Positions 28,376 through 38,037 of a stretch of 64,000 nucleotides of DNA are shown one piece after another. The stretch covers positions 1 through 64,000 of the forward strand of contig NZ_CP019562.1 in assembly GCF_001983955.1 (NCBI RefSeq), given 5' to 3'. Each line of letters opens with the position of its first letter. Positions within the stretch are counted from its first letter, which is position 1. The notes below the pieces were generated by a model, which searched no databases, had not been told where the DNA came from, and saw only the letters and a list, made by a program, of their open reading frames with translations. Source of the stretch: Streptococcus oralis (GTDB lineage Bacteria; Bacillota; Bacilli; Lactobacillales; Streptococcaceae). Made by a program: the position numbers and the translations under genes.

Positions 28376-29587
28376 ATGTTTACTTATAAAATGAATGTTG
28401 ATGTTCATGAGTGGGATTTATTTTTACAAAATCATCCTCAAGGAAATTTATTGCAGAGTAGTGATTGGGCCAAGATAAAGGATACTTGGGGGAATGAGAG
28501 AGTTGGATTTTATAAAGAAAATCAACTAGTTGGAGTAGCGAATATATTAATCCAGCCTCTTCCATTAGGATTTTCCATGTTCTATATTCCAAGAGGTCCA
28601 GTTATTAATTATGAAGATAAAGAACTTTTGAAATTTGTGCTTTTAACATTGAAAAAACTTGCTAAAAAAAGCCATGCAATAATGGTTAAATTTGATCCAA
28701 GTCTTTTCATCAGCCTAAGTCTTATCGATCAAGAAACTATCCAAAATTCTAAAACTTTTGAAATTATTGAGGAATTGCAAAAAAACAAAGTTCATTGGAC
28801 AGGTTTGACAAAGGATATGGCCGAAAACATACAACCTCGTTTTCAAGCTAATATTCATAAAGAAAACTTCTCGCTAGATCAACTATCCAAGTCTACTAAA
28901 CAGACAATCCGAACTGCAAGAAATAAAGGATTGGAAGTGAAATTTGGTGGCCTTGATTTATTAGATGAATTTTCATTTTTAATGAAGAAAACAGAGTCTC
29001 GTAAGAATATCAGTTTACGAGGTAAAGATTATTATCAGAAGTTACTGAATACTTATCCTGATCACTCCTTCATCACACTGAGCTATTTAGACTTACCTAA
29101 TAGACTGAAAGAAGTTGAGCAGCAACTCGAAAAGAATCTTAAAATAGCGCAGAAGTTCACAGATAAAACGAAGGAAAGTAAAATAAGAGATAATCAGCAA
29201 GAGAGAAAACGATTAGAGGAAGAAATTTCTTTCCTTAAGAGTTATATTGATAGAGGGGATAGTATTGTCCCGTTGTCTGGCACTTTAACCATCGAATTTG
29301 GGAAAACTTCTGAAAACTTATATGCTGGAATGAATGAGGAATTTAGGCATTATCAACCTGCTATTCCAACATGGTTTGAGACTGCTCAATATTCATTTGA
29401 ACGTGGGGCAGATACTCATAATATGGGTGGAATTGAAAACAACTTAGAAGGTGGGTTATTTAATTTTAAGTCTAAGTTTAATCCCACTATTGAAGAATTT
29501 GCTGGTGAGTTTAACTATCCAATTAGTTCATTATATTTCTTGTTTAATTTAGCTTATAAGATTCGTAAGAAACTTCGAAGTAGATAG
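28376..29587 (+). CDS. Fem/MurM-type aminoacyltransferase
   Basis: 403 residues of the FemABX fold: two GNAT-like lobes (opening LLQSSDWAKIKDTWG and the VGVANILIQPLPLGFSMFYIPRGPVI core) with a two-helix coiled-coil insertion (about 240-300, Lys/Glu-rich) and the C-terminal motif NMGGIENNLEGGLFNFKSKFNP. Such enzymes add amino acids from aminoacyl-tRNA to the lipid II stem Lys to build the peptidoglycan cross-bridge. Pneumococcus has murM/murN elsewhere; which residue and position this copy adds cannot be read here. Weak ribosome site; 200 bp from pcsB. Confidence 0.85.
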   Translation: MFTYKMNVDVHEWDLFLQNHPQGNLLQSSDWAKIKDTWGNERVGFYKENQLVGVANILIQPLPLGFSMFYIPRGPVINYEDKELLKFVLLTLKKLAKKSHAIMVKFDPSLFISLSLIDQETIQNSKTFEIIEELQKNKVHWTGLTKDMAENIQPRFQANIHKENFSLDQLSKSTKQTIRTARNKGLEVKFGGLDLLDEFSFLMKKTESRKNISLRGKDYYQKLLNTYPDHSFITLSYLDLPNRLKEVEQQLEKNLKIAQKFTDKTKESKIRDNQQERKRLEEEISFLKSYIDRGDSIVPLSGTLTIEFGKTSENLYAGMNEEFRHYQPAIPTWFETAQYSFERGADTHNMGGIENNLEGGLFNFKSKFNPTIEEFAGEFNYPISSLYFLFNLAYKIRKKLRSR

Positions 29588-29639
29588 CATAAACTAATTA
29601 TTTTGTCACTACATTAAATTTAAAAAAATTAGCTATCAG

Positions 29640-29670
29640 AACATCTCAGCAGTATATGTTGAGATGTTTT
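29640..29670 (+). terminator. Terminator after the Fem-type gene
   Basis: AACATCTCA (29640-29648) pairs with TGAGATGTT (29660-29668), followed by TT. Nine perfect base pairs. Confidence 0.8.
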
Positions 29671-29713
29671 AAATTTAGAGCTTTTAACTAGTAATTTAGT
29701 ATCATAAAATCAC

Positions 29714-29742
29714 TTGAAATAAAGCTCCAATTATGATAAAAT
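29714..29742 (+). promoter_or_regulatory. rpsB promoter
   Basis: -35 TTGAAA (29714-29719), 17-bp spacer, -10 TAAAAT (29737-29742). The roughly 110-nt leader to the rpsB start may hold an autoregulatory S2-binding structure, but I could not assign a known leader motif. Confidence 0.6.
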
Positions 29743-29858
29743 AAAACTTGTCGTGTAAACGATAATACTCATTCTTGATGAATTGTGAAACTGTTGCCCT
29801 TGGGTCGTTTTGCAAGTTGAAGTCGAGGAGAGGAAAAAAACAAAAAGGAGAAATACTC

Positions 29859-30638
29859 ATGGCAGTAATTTCAATGAAACAACTTCTTGAGGCTGGTGTA
29901 CACTTTGGTCACCAAACTCGTCGCTGGAACCCTAAGATGGCTAAGTACATCTTTACTGAGCGTAACGGAATCCACGTTATCGACTTGCAACAAACTGTAA
30001 AATACGCTGACCAAGCATACGACTTTATGCGTGATGCAGCAGCTAACGATGCAGTTGTATTGTTTGTTGGTACTAAAAAACAAGCTGCTGACGCTGTTAA
30101 AGAAGAAGCAGAACGTTCAGGTCAATACTACATCAACCACCGTTGGTTGGGTGGAACTCTTACTAACTGGGGAACTATCCAAAAACGTATCGCTCGTTTG
30201 AAAGAAATCAAACGTATGGAAGAAGAAGGAATCTTCGATGTTCTTCCTAAGAAAGAAGTTGCACTTCTTAACAAACAACGTGCACGTCTTGAAAAATTCT
30301 TGGGTGGTATCGAAGACATGCCTCGTATCCCAGATGTAATGTACGTAGTTGACCCACATAAAGAACAAATCGCTGTTAAAGAAGCTAAAAAATTGGGTAT
30401 CCCAGTTGTAGCGATGGTTGACACAAACACTGACCCAGACGATATCGATGTAATCATCCCAGCTAACGATGACGCTATCCGCGCTGTTAAATTGATCACA
30501 GCTAAATTGGCTGACGCTATCATCGAAGGACGTCAAGGTGAAGATGCAGCAGCAGTTGAGGCTGAATTTGCAGCTTCAGAAGCTCAAGCTGACTCAATCG
30601 AAGAAATCGTTGAAGTTGTAGAAGGCGACAACGCTTAA
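29859..30638 (+). CDS. rpsB: 30S ribosomal protein S2
   Basis: 259-residue ribosomal protein S2, the small-subunit protein that recruits S1-type factors. The N-terminal signature [19 protein letters not shown] and the central [14 protein letters not shown] region are standard. Start at 29859 because AAAAAGGAG lies eight bases upstream; in-frame extension upstream to 29775 would cover the leader. Codon use is strongly biased, as expected for a highly expressed gene. In operon with tsf. Confidence 0.98.
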   Translation: MAVISMKQLLEAGVHFGHQTRRWNPKMAKYIFTERNGIHVIDLQQTVKYADQAYDFMRDAAANDAVVLFVGTKKQAADAVKEEAERSGQYYINHRWLGGTLTNWGTIQKRIARLKEIKRMEEEGIFDVLPKKEVALLNKQRARLEKFLGGIEDMPRIPDVMYVVDPHKEQIAVKEAKKLGIPVVAMVDTNTDPDDIDVIIPANDDAIRAVKLITAKLADAIIEGRQGEDAAAVEAEFAASEAQADSIEEIVEVVEGDNA

Positions 30639-30658
30639 TTCATATAAATAGTAATTAC

Positions 30659-30695
30659 CTAGGAGGGCGGGGCCTAGCCCAGCTCTCCTATTTTT
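30659..30695 (+). terminator. Attenuator hairpin between rpsB and tsf
   Basis: Outer stem TAGGAG/CTCCTA and an inner GC-rich GGGC/GCCC stem, followed by T5. Such a partial terminator would set the S2 to EF-Ts ratio; the ribosome site of tsf follows immediately. Confidence 0.7.
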
Positions 30696-30716
30696 AAAAA
30701 ATATAGGAGAATCAAA

Positions 30717-31757
30717 ATGGCAGAAATTACAGCTAAACTTGTAAAAGAGTTGCGTGAAAAATCTGGTGCCGGTGTTATGGACGCTAAAAAAGCGCTTGTA
30801 GAAACAGACGGTGATATCGAAAAAGCGATCGAATTGCTTCGCGAAAAAGGTATGGCGAAGGCAGCTAAGAAAGCTGACCGCGTTGCTGCAGAAGGTTTGA
30901 CTGGTGTATTTGTTAACGGTAACGTTGCAGCAGTAGTCGAGGTAAATGCTGAAACTGACTTCGTTGCGAAAAACGCTCAATTTGTTGACTTGGTAAACGC
31001 AACAGCTAAAGTAATTGCTGAAGGAAAACCAGCGAACAACGAAGAAGCTCTTGCTTTGACAATGCCTTCAGGTGAAACTCTTGAAGCTGCATATGTATCT
31101 GCAACAGCTACAATCGGTGAAAAAATCTCATTCCGTCGTTTTGCTTTGCTTGAAAAAACAGATGCACAACACTTCGGAGCATACCAACACAATGGTGGTC
31201 GTATCGGTGTTATCTCTGTTATTGAAGGTGGAGACGAAGCGCTTGCTAAACAAATCTCAATGCACATTGCTGCGATGAAACCAACAGTTCTTTCTTACAA
31301 AGAATTGGATGAGCAGTTCGTTAAAGATGAGTTGGCACAATTGAACCACGTAATCGATCAAGATAACGAAAGCCGTGCAATGGTTGGTAAACCAGCTCTT
31401 CCACACTTGAAGTATGGATCAAAAGCACAATTGACTGATGAAGTGATTGCTCAAGCTGAAGCTGATATCAAAGCTGAGTTGGCTGCAGAAGGCAAACCAG
31501 AAAAAATCTGGGACAAAATCATCCCAGGTAAAATGGACCGCTTCATGCTTGACAACACTAAAGTTGACCAAGCATACACACTTCTTGCACAAGTATACAT
31601 CATGGATGACAGCAAGACAGTTGAAGCTTACCTTGAATCAGTAAATGCTTCAGTAGTTGAGTTCGCTCGCTTTGAAGTTGGTGAAGGTATCGAGAAAGCT
31701 GCAAACGACTTTGAAGCAGAAGTTGCAGCTACAATGGCAGCAGCCTTGAATAACTAA
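30717..31757 (+). CDS. tsf: Elongation factor Ts
   Basis: 346-residue EF-Ts, the nucleotide exchange factor of EF-Tu. The N-terminal UBA-like domain ([22 protein letters not shown]) and the core signature [27 protein letters not shown] are intact. It is longer than the E. coli protein, as in other streptococci. Ribosome site AGGAG eight to nine bases from ATG. Ends the rpsB-tsf operon. Confidence 0.98.
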   Translation: MAEITAKLVKELREKSGAGVMDAKKALVETDGDIEKAIELLREKGMAKAAKKADRVAAEGLTGVFVNGNVAAVVEVNAETDFVAKNAQFVDLVNATAKVIAEGKPANNEEALALTMPSGETLEAAYVSATATIGEKISFRRFALLEKTDAQHFGAYQHNGGRIGVISVIEGGDEALAKQISMHIAAMKPTVLSYKELDEQFVKDELAQLNHVIDQDNESRAMVGKPALPHLKYGSKAQLTDEVIAQAEADIKAELAAEGKPEKIWDKIIPGKMDRFMLDNTKVDQAYTLLAQVYIMDDSKTVEAYLESVNASVVEFARFEVGEGIEKAANDFEAEVAATMAAALNN

Positions 31758-31760
31758 TAG

Positions 31761-31787
31761 AAAAGGAAGCAAATTGCTTCCTTTTTC
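31761..31787 (+). terminator. Terminator after tsf
   Basis: GGAAGCA/TGCTTCC stem with AAT loop between A4 and T5 runs, four bases after the stop codon. Confidence 0.9.
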
Positions 31788-31821
31788 TTTTGGTCTAGAG
31801 AGTAGGCTCTATATGAGTAAA

Positions 31822-31844
31822 CAAAAAGCCCTTTAATAAGGGCT
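31822..31844 (-). terminator. Terminator after cysK
   Basis: On the minus strand AGCCCTT pairs with AAGGGCT around a 4-nt loop and is followed by T5. It stops the cysK transcript 17 bp past its stop codon. Confidence 0.85.
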
Positions 31845-31860
31845 AAGTGCATTTAGGAGG

Positions 31861-32787
31861 CTACACTTCAAATTCATAGAGTGCTGTAGACAAATAACGT
31901 TCGCCGTTATCTGGTGCTAAAGCAAGGACTTTCTTACCTGTACCTAATTTCTTGGCAACTTCAATTGCCCCGTAAATCGCTGCAGCTGAAGAAATCCCAA
32001 CAAGGAAGCCTTCTTTTCCACCAATTTCACGGCCAAGTGCTAGAGCATCATCTGACGTCACGCGGACGATACCATCATAGGCCTTTGTATCAAGTGTTTC
32101 AGGAATAAATCCAGCTGAGATGCCTTGAATTTTGTGAGGTCCTGGCTTTTCACCAGACAAGATAGCTGACTCGTCTGCCTCAACTGCATAAACTTGAATG
32201 TTTGGATTTGCTGCTTTAAGAGCGTGAGAAACACCTGAGATAGTTCCACCGGTGCCAACACCACCCACAAAAGCATCTAAACCATCAGAACCGAAAGCAG
32301 CCAGTATTTCAGCTCCTGTTGTTCTTTCGTGTACTTCTGGGTTAGCTGGATTATTAAATTGGAGTGGAAGGAAGCCGTCACGTTCAGCGGCGATTTCCTG
32401 AGCTTTGGCAATAGCCCCTTTCATTCCTTCGCTACCAGGAGTAAGGACGAGTTCAGCACCATAGGCTTGGATAATCTTACGTCGTTCCACACTCATCGTT
32501 TCAGGCATGACGATAACAACTTTATATCCTTTAGCAGCACCGACCCATGAAAGACCGATACCAGTGTTTCCACTCGTTGCTTCAACAATGGTAGCACCCG
32601 GTTTTAGAATACCATCTTGTTCCGCTTTTTCAATCATGCTAAGGGCAATGCGGTCTTTTACTGACGATCCAGGGTTAAAAGCTTCTAGTTTAACATAGAC
32701 ATCTGCAGCACCTTCTGGAACAATGTTGTTAAGTTTAACAATCGGTGTTTGTCCAATAAGTTCAGTGATATTGTTATAAATAGCCAT
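31861..32787 (-). CDS. cysK: Cysteine synthase (O-acetylserine sulfhydrylase)
   Basis: 308-residue fold-type II PLP enzyme that makes cysteine from O-acetylserine and sulfide. The cofactor lysine is Lys44 in NPGSSVKDR, the substrate loop is TSGNTGIG (about 69-76), and the phosphate loop is GTGGTISG (about 177-184). ATG at 32787. Bracketed by its own terminator, with about 100 bp of AT-rich spacer upstream. It is annotated cysM in pneumococcus; the sequence alone does not separate CysK from CysM function. Confidence 0.95.
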   Translation of the reverse strand: MAIYNNITELIGQTPIVKLNNIVPEGAADVYVKLEAFNPGSSVKDRIALSMIEKAEQDGILKPGATIVEATSGNTGIGLSWVGAAKGYKVVIVMPETMSVERRKIIQAYGAELVLTPGSEGMKGAIAKAQEIAAERDGFLPLQFNNPANPEVHERTTGAEILAAFGSDGLDAFVGGVGTGGTISGVSHALKAANPNIQVYAVEADESAILSGEKPGPHKIQGISAGFIPETLDTKAYDGIVRVTSDDALALGREIGGKEGFLVGISSAAAIYGAIEVAKKLGTGKKVLALAPDNGERYLSTALYEFEV

Positions 32788-32883
32788 AGATATACCTCTT
32801 TGTATAAGATGATACTAGTATAACGCGCTTAAGGCTATTTGTAAAATATAGAAATACTATCAAAGTGATAGGATTTTTTTATA

Positions 32884-33327
32884 TCAAAGGTCTAAGCCAT
32901 TAATTTTTAATCGATTGTGATAAGCCAATTCTAATAAATAGGTGTAAAGCGGAAGGATGTCCGTTTTTTTAGGGAATTCAAATTTGTGGTAACTAAAATG
33001 CTCATTATGTGCTTTTAGAAAGACATTCTCTAAATAAGTGATCGTAATCTCACTATCATCTATACCTGCTCCTGCAGTCTCCATTTCAACGTTGACAATG
33101 TTCATCAAAAAGAGTGACTTAACAGATATCTTGCGACCAGTAGCGCCTTGCTTATCTGTAAAGATGATACGAATATTTGTAAAGATGATTGCGTCACGAA
33201 TGAGCTTATATCCACTTTGGATCTCTTCATTCTCTAGTAGATATTGTCCATATTCTTTGATAAGGGTCTTTTTGTTTTCCTCGCTGAAGTTACCAGCAAG
33301 TCCTTGAATAAATTTTCCAAACGCCAT
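32884..33327 (-). CDS. Bacterial PH-domain protein
   Basis: 147 residues resembling the bacterial pleckstrin-homology family bPH_1 (YvbH-like): small beta-rich domain with the segment ENEEIQSGYKLIRDAIIFTNIRIIFTDKQG followed by beta strands and a C-terminal helix. Function unknown in all species. ATG with AAAGGAGA upstream. It starts 15 bp after the YigZ-family gene and is probably co-transcribed with it. Confidence 0.8.
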   Translation of the reverse strand: MAFGKFIQGLAGNFSEENKKTLIKEYGQYLLENEEIQSGYKLIRDAIIFTNIRIIFTDKQGATGRKISVKSLFLMNIVNVEMETAGAGIDDSEITITYLENVFLKAHNEHFSYHKFEFPKKTDILPLYTYLLELAYHNRLKINGLDL

Positions 33328-33342
33328 GTATTTCTCCTTTGT

Positions 33343-33978
33343 TTACACTAAGTTTACAGGAACTTCAACTTCTCGTAAACCTTGATTTGTTAAAGTAACC
33401 TTTCCATTAAAAAACTCTACAAGAGCAGACTTGATATTTTCTTTCTCTTCCTTATCAACATAAATTATGGTATCGATTTGATCTGTAAAGTTTGTCTCGA
33501 GTTCCATGAGATGATGTTCTTTAAGGAAATTACCATACTCTTGGTATTGAGCGTAAGACATCTGAATGGCTATGCCAGCTTGCTCTTTGATTTCAATAAT
33601 GCCTATTTCTTTGACAGCCAAGGCCACACTACCTGCATAAGCACGAATCAAACCACCAGCACCTAGTTTGATGCCACCAAAGTAGCGTGTCACTACCACA
33701 CAGAGATTGGTTAAATTATGATTTTCTAAGACACCCAGCATAGGGACTCCAGCAGTACCACTAGGTTCCCCATCATCACTCGTACGCTTGATCTCACTGC
33801 GTTCCCCTATAATAAAAGCAGAGCAGTTATGGGTGGCTTTATAGTGTTCTTTTTTGATGGTAGTGATGAAGTCACGAGCCTCTTCTTCGCTATAAACACG
33901 CTTGACATGACAGATAAATCGGGATTTTTTGATTTCTTCTTGGACCTGCCCATCCTCTTTAATTGTTCTAAATTCCAT
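33343..33978 (-). CDS. YigZ/IMPACT family protein
   Basis: 211-residue YigZ (UPF0029, IMPACT) protein. The N-terminal domain carries the family signature (SRFICHV…HNCSAFIIGE and SDDGEPSGTAGVPML) and the C-terminal domain resembles EF-G domain V, so nucleic-acid or ribosome binding is suspected. It is divergent from comFA with only 56 bp between start codons, a neighbourhood conserved in streptococci. Biochemical role not established. Confidence 0.9.
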   Translation of the reverse strand: MEFRTIKEDGQVQEEIKKSRFICHVKRVYSEEEARDFITTIKKEHYKATHNCSAFIIGERSEIKRTSDDGEPSGTAGVPMLGVLENHNLTNLCVVVTRYFGGIKLGAGGLIRAYAGSVALAVKEIGIIEIKEQAGIAIQMSYAQYQEYGNFLKEHHLMELETNFTDQIDTIIYVDKEEKENIKSALVEFFNGKVTLTNQGLREVEVPVNLV

Positions 33979-34019
33979 GATTCAATTGTACTAAAAAAAT
34001 ATCTAAAGTGCTAGATTTT

Positions 34020-34027
34020 TACGAATA
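34020..34027 (+). promoter_or_regulatory. Late-competence cin-box (ComX promoter) of comFA
   Basis: TACGAATA, an exact ComX (SigX) -10 element, ends 7 bp before the comFA ATG and follows a T-rich stretch. Transcription should begin at or within a base or two of the start codon. Confidence 0.9.
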
Positions 34028-34034
34028 TTAAAGT

Positions 34035-35333
34035 ATGAAAGTAAATCCAAATTACCTCGGTCGCTTGTTTACTGAGAAAGAATTAACGGAAGAAGAACGA
34101 CAGGTAGCAGTGAGACTGCCAGCAATGAGAAAAGAGAAGGGGAAACTGTTTTGTCAACGTTGTAATAGTTCGATTCTAGAAGAATGGTATTTGCCTATTG
34201 GCGCATACTATTGTAGGGAGTGCTTACTGATGAAGCGAGTCAGGAGTGATCAAGCCTTATACTATTTTCCGCAAGAAGATTTTCCTAAGCAAGATGTCCT
34301 CAAATGGTGTGGTCAGTTAACCTATTTTCAGGAAAAGGTATCAGAGGGGTTGATTCGAGCAGTTGAAAAGAAAGAACCGACTTTAGTTCACGCTGTCACA
34401 GGAGCTGGAAAGACAGAGATGATTTATCAAGTTGTTGCCAAAGTGATTGATGATGGTGGTGCAGTTTGTTTGGCAAGTCCTCGAATTGATGTGTGTTTGG
34501 AACTGTATAAGCGACTGCAGAATGACTTTGCTTGTGAGATAGCACTACTCCATGGCGAATCAGAGCCCTATTTTCGAACACCCTTAGTAGTTGCAACAAC
34601 TCATCAGTTATTAAAATTTTATCATGCTTTTGATTTGTTGATAGTGGATGAAGTAGATGCCTTTCCTTATGTCGACAACACTATGCTTTACTATGCTGTA
34701 AAGAATAGTGTAAAGGAGGATGGATTGAGGATATTCCTTACAGCAACTTCTACAGATGAGTTAGATAGGAAGGTTCGCACAGGAGAATTAAAACGATTAA
34801 GCTTGCCGAGACGGTTTCATGGAAATCCTTTGATTATTCCTAAACCAGTCTGGTTATCGGATTTTAATCGCTGTTTAGAGAAAAGCCAGTTATCAACCAA
34901 GTTAAAGACCTATATTGAGAAACAGAGAAGAACAGGTTATCCATTGCTGATTTTTGCATCAGAGATTAAGAAAGGTGAGGGACTAAAAGAAATACTAAAT
35001 GTGCATTTCCCGAATGAGAGCATTGGCTTTGTGTCTTCTGTGACAGAAGACCGATTAGAGCAGGTGCAAGCTTTTCGAGATGGAGAACTAACAATACTGA
35101 TCAGTACGACAATCTTGGAACGCGGGGTTACCTTCCCTTGTGTGGATGTTTTCGTAGTAGAAGCTAATCATCGTCTCTTTACCAAGTCTAGTTTAATTCA
35201 GATTGGAGGGCGAGTTGGACGCAGTATGGATAGACCAACTGGTGAGTTGCTCTTCTTTCATGATGGATTAAATGCTTCCATCAAAAAGGCAATCAAGGAA
35301 ATCAAGCAGATGAATAAGGAGGCAGGGTTATGA
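34035..35333 (+). CDS. comFA: Competence DNA-uptake helicase ComFA
   Basis: 432-residue DEAD-box-like ATPase that helps pull single-stranded DNA through the ComEC pore. A four-Cys zinc motif (C40, C43, C60, C63) precedes Walker A TGAGKTE (about 120-126), the DEVD box (VDEVDAFP) and helicase motif VI QIGGRVGRS. Start ATG lies 7 bp after the cin-box, with no ribosome-binding site. Overlaps comFC by 4 bp. Confidence 0.97.
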   Translation: MKVNPNYLGRLFTEKELTEEERQVAVRLPAMRKEKGKLFCQRCNSSILEEWYLPIGAYYCRECLLMKRVRSDQALYYFPQEDFPKQDVLKWCGQLTYFQEKVSEGLIRAVEKKEPTLVHAVTGAGKTEMIYQVVAKVIDDGGAVCLASPRIDVCLELYKRLQNDFACEIALLHGESEPYFRTPLVVATTHQLLKFYHAFDLLIVDEVDAFPYVDNTMLYYAVKNSVKEDGLRIFLTATSTDELDRKVRTGELKRLSLPRRFHGNPLIIPKPVWLSDFNRCLEKSQLSTKLKTYIEKQRRTGYPLLIFASEIKKGEGLKEILNVHFPNESIGFVSSVTEDRLEQVQAFRDGELTILISTTILERGVTFPCVDVFVVEANHRLFTKSSLIQIGGRVGRSMDRPTGELLFFHDGLNASIKKAIKEIKQMNKEAGL

Positions 35334-35992
35334 ACTGTTTATTATGTGGCCAGACTACAAAGAGTGAGTTAACTTTTGGTAGTCTCTTCCTTTTGAAGAA
35401 TGAGAGCAGTTATCTTTGCTCAGCTTGTGCTTCTAGTTTTGAGAAGATTGGTGAGAAATATTGTCCAAACTGTATGAAAACAGGGGTGTCAACTCAATGT
35501 CAAGATTGTAAACTTTGGTGTAAAGAAGGAGTTCAGGTTGATCATAAGGCAATCTTTACCTATAATCAAGCTATGAAAGACTTTTTCAGTCAATATAAGT
35601 TTGATGGCGATTTTTTGCTTAGAAAAGTGTTTGCTTCCGTTCTTGCTGAGGAGCTGAAAAAGTATAGAGGTTATCAATTTGTTGTCATTCCTCTAAGTCC
35701 TGAAAGATTGCTTGAGAGGGGGTTTAACCAAGTCGAGGGTTTGGTTGAAGTAGCAGGCTTTTCTTTTAAAGATATATTAGGAAAAAGAGAAGAGAGTGCT
35801 AGTTCTTCTAAAAGCCGTTTAGAAAGGTTAGCTACTGAAATTCCATTTTTTATTAAAGATGGTATCTCACTTCCTAAGAAGATTTTGCTGATTGATGACA
35901 TCTATACTACAGGGGCAACTGTGAATCGTGTGAAACGACTTTTGGAAGAATCAGGTGCTTTGGATGTTAAAACTTTTTCCCTTGTAAGATGA
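35330..35992 (+). CDS. comFC: Competence protein ComFC
   Basis: 220-residue phosphoribosyltransferase-fold protein needed for efficient transformation, partner of ComFA. Two pairs of N-terminal cysteines (CLLCG, CSAC, CPNC, CQDC) suggest zinc binding, and the PRTase loop reads LLIDDIYTTGAT (about 185-196). Translationally coupled to comFA through ATGA. Late-competence expression from the comFA cin-box. Confidence 0.95.
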   Translation: MNCLLCGQTTKSELTFGSLFLLKNESSYLCSACASSFEKIGEKYCPNCMKTGVSTQCQDCKLWCKEGVQVDHKAIFTYNQAMKDFFSQYKFDGDFLLRKVFASVLAEELKKYRGYQFVVIPLSPERLLERGFNQVEGLVEVAGFSFKDILGKREESASSSKSRLERLATEIPFFIKDGISLPKKILLIDDIYTTGATVNRVKRLLEESGALDVKTFSLVR

Positions 35993-36000
35993 GGGAAAAA
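35974..36000 (+). terminator. Possible terminator at the end of comFC
   Basis: TTTTTCCCT (35974-35982) pairs perfectly with AGGGAAAAA (35992-36000). It overlaps the comFC stop and lacks a strong T-run, so termination is uncertain. Confidence 0.4.
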
Positions 36001-36014
36001 TTTGCAAAATGAAA

Positions 36015-36030
36015 ATGAAAGCGTTATAAT
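36015..36030 (+). promoter_or_regulatory. hpf promoter with cre-like sequence
   Basis: -10 TATAAT (36025-36030) overlaps ATGAAAGCGTTATAA (36015-36029), which fits the CcpA operator consensus WTGNAANCGNWNNCW at all fixed positions but one. Catabolite control of the hibernation factor is a reasonable inference. Confidence 0.5.
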
Positions 36031-36071
36031 ATAGTTAGAAAAATAAAAATGTTTAGAAAGAAGGTACTTAT

Positions 36072-36620
36072 ATGATTAAATATAGTATCCGTGGTGAAAA
36101 CCTAGAAGTAACAGAAGCAATTCGTGATTATGTAGTTTCTAAACTCGAAAAGATCGAAAAGTATTTTCAACCTGATCAGGAGTTGGATGCACGTGTGAAC
36201 TTGAAAGTTTATCGTGAAAAAACAGCAAAGGTTGAAGTAACAATTCCGCTTGGATCTATTACTCTTCGTGCTGAAGATATTTCTCAAGATATGTATGGTT
36301 CTATCGATCTTGTGACAGATAAAATTGAACGTCAGATTCGTAAAAATAAAACTAAAATCGAACGTAAGAATAAAAATAAAGTTGCGACAAGTCAACTCTT
36401 TACAGATGCTCTAGTTGAAGATGCAAATGTTGTGCAACCAAAAGTCGTTCGTTCAAAACAAATTGATTTGAAGCCAATGGATTTAGAAGAAGCCCTTCTT
36501 CAAATGGATTTGTTGGGACATGATTTCTTTATCTATGTAGATGTAGAAGATCAAACAACAAATGTTTTGTATCGCCGTGAAGATGGTGAAGTCGGCTTGT
36601 TAGAAGTGAAAGAATCATAA
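36072..36620 (+). CDS. hpf: Ribosome hibernation promoting factor, long form
   Basis: 182-residue long HPF. The N-terminal S30AE domain (1-100) blocks the decoding site, and the C-terminal domain (about 125-180, with ALLQMDLLGHDFFIYVD and NVLYRREDGEVGLLEV) dimerises ribosomes into 100S particles. Ribosome site AAAGAAGG. It follows comFC, as in pneumococcus, but has its own promoter. Confidence 0.97.
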   Translation: MIKYSIRGENLEVTEAIRDYVVSKLEKIEKYFQPDQELDARVNLKVYREKTAKVEVTIPLGSITLRAEDISQDMYGSIDLVTDKIERQIRKNKTKIERKNKNKVATSQLFTDALVEDANVVQPKVVRSKQIDLKPMDLEEALLQMDLLGHDFFIYVDVEDQTTNVLYRREDGEVGLLEVKES

Positions 36621-36632
36621 AATAGAATTTTC

Positions 36633-36664
36633 AAAGTGGTTTACACTGGTGTAAACCACTTTTG
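36633..36664 (+). terminator. Terminator after hpf
   Basis: Perfect 14-bp stem AAAGTGGTTTACAC/GTGTAAACCACTTT with a 2-base centre, followed by TTG. Very stable. Confidence 0.85.
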
Positions 36665-36701
36665 TATTGCATCATTATAAAAGGTATAAATGGGGACAGT
36701 T

Positions 36702-37880
36702 ATGAAAGACGTGGTGATTGTTTCGGCAGTGCGAACTCCAATAGGCTCCTTTGGAGGAAGTTTGAAGAATGTTTCAGCTGTTGATTTGGGAGCTTTGGTT
36801 ATAAAGAGTGCTTTGGAAAAAGCCAATGTCAAACCAGAGCAGGTAGATGAAGTGATTATGGGGAATGTCCTAGGAGCAGGTTTAGGTCAAAATGTAGCTC
36901 GTCAAATGAGCATTCGTGCTGGACTTTCTGAGTTTACACCAGCCTTTACCATCAATAAGGTTTGTGGTTCAGGTTTGAAGGCAGTGCAGTTGGCTGCTCA
37001 AGCGATTCGATGTGGCGATGCAGATATTATCGTAGCTGGTGGTGCAGAAAACATGAGTCAGGCTCCATACGTTTTGCCAAGTTTCCGTTGGGGTGGCCGT
37101 ATGGGAGATTCAAAAGTGGTAGATACTATGATCAAGGACGGTTTGTCTGATGCCTTTAACGAATACCATATGGGGATTACAGCTGAGAATGTGGCCGAAG
37201 AATATGGTGTCAGTCGAGAAGAACAAGATGCTCTTGCTTTAGAGTCACAAAAACGAGCAGTTATGGCTATAGAATCTGGCCGCTTTAAAGAAGAGATTGT
37301 GCCAGTTGTCATTCCTCAACGCAAAGGCGATTCTATCGTTTTTGATACAGATGAATATCCTAGAAAAGATGCAAGTTTGGAGAGTCTGTCTAAGCTGCGT
37401 CCTGTTTTCAAAAAAGACGGTTCTGTCACAGCGGGAAATGCTTCAGGTATCAATGACGGGGCAGCGGCTGTCTTGGTCATGAGTGCTGAAAAAGCGGAAG
37501 AATTGGGACTTTCAGTGATTGCCCACATTCGTTCGTATGCAAGTGCAGGTTTGGATCCTAAGAGGATGGGGTGTGGACCAATTTATGCGACTCGCAAGGC
37601 TCTTGAAAAAGGCAATTTGACAGTTGAAGATCTTGACTTGATTGAGTCAAATGAAGCCTTTGCTGCTCAGGCTTGTACAGTTGGGAAAACACTTGGCTTT
37701 AACACAGATATTGTCAATGTCAATGGTGGCGCCATTGCTCTTGGTCACCCAATTGGAGCCTCCGGTTGCCGAATCTTAGTGACTCTGGTACATGAGATGA
37801 TGAAACGTGATGCTAAAACTGGGTTAGCAACTCTCTGTATCGGAGGAGGGATGGGAACAGCCCTTATCGTGGAACGTTAG
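36702..37880 (+). CDS. Acetyl-CoA C-acetyltransferase (thiolase)
   Basis: 392-residue thiolase that condenses two acetyl-CoA to acetoacetyl-CoA or reverses this. The active-site Cys is in [11 protein letters not shown] (about residue 88), the catalytic His in [14 protein letters not shown] and the second Cys in CIGGGMGTA. In streptococci it may feed the mevalonate pathway. The start is uncertain: 36702 gives the standard thiolase N-terminus MKDVVIV, while an in-frame ATG at 36690 lies very close to a -10-like TATAAA. Confidence 0.92.
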   Translation: MKDVVIVSAVRTPIGSFGGSLKNVSAVDLGALVIKSALEKANVKPEQVDEVIMGNVLGAGLGQNVARQMSIRAGLSEFTPAFTINKVCGSGLKAVQLAAQAIRCGDADIIVAGGAENMSQAPYVLPSFRWGGRMGDSKVVDTMIKDGLSDAFNEYHMGITAENVAEEYGVSREEQDALALESQKRAVMAIESGRFKEEIVPVVIPQRKGDSIVFDTDEYPRKDASLESLSKLRPVFKKDGSVTAGNASGINDGAAAVLVMSAEKAEELGLSVIAHIRSYASAGLDPKRMGCGPIYATRKALEKGNLTVEDLDLIESNEAFAAQACTVGKTLGFNTDIVNVNGGAIALGHPIGASGCRILVTLVHEMMKRDAKTGLATLCIGGGMGTALIVER

Positions 37881-37905
37881 GTGTTAGTGAACTGAGCGCG
37901 TGGGT

Positions 37906-37933
37906 AGGAGGGTGATGATTCCCTCCTCTTTTT
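37906..37933 (+). terminator. Terminator after the thiolase gene
   Basis: AGGAGGG (37906-37912) pairs with CCCTCCT (37921-37927), followed by CTTTTT. Confidence 0.88.
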
Positions 37934-38037
37934 GTGTCTGAGGTTAGAAGAAATCAATCATGAAAGAAGGGCTTGCATCTTTTAAAAGGTCGCTTTTTAA
38001 GGGTTTTTGTGATATAATAATGCGCAAGAGGTTTAGA

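Noticed and set aside
30117..30536. Two long minus-strand open frames antisense to rpsB
   Set aside because: Caused by the strong codon bias of a highly expressed gene; no start signals.
37960..38037. Upstream extension of gdpP
   Set aside because: A perfect -10 at 38013-38018 lies inside the extension, and the start at 38038 has its own ribosome site and gives the standard 657-residue length.
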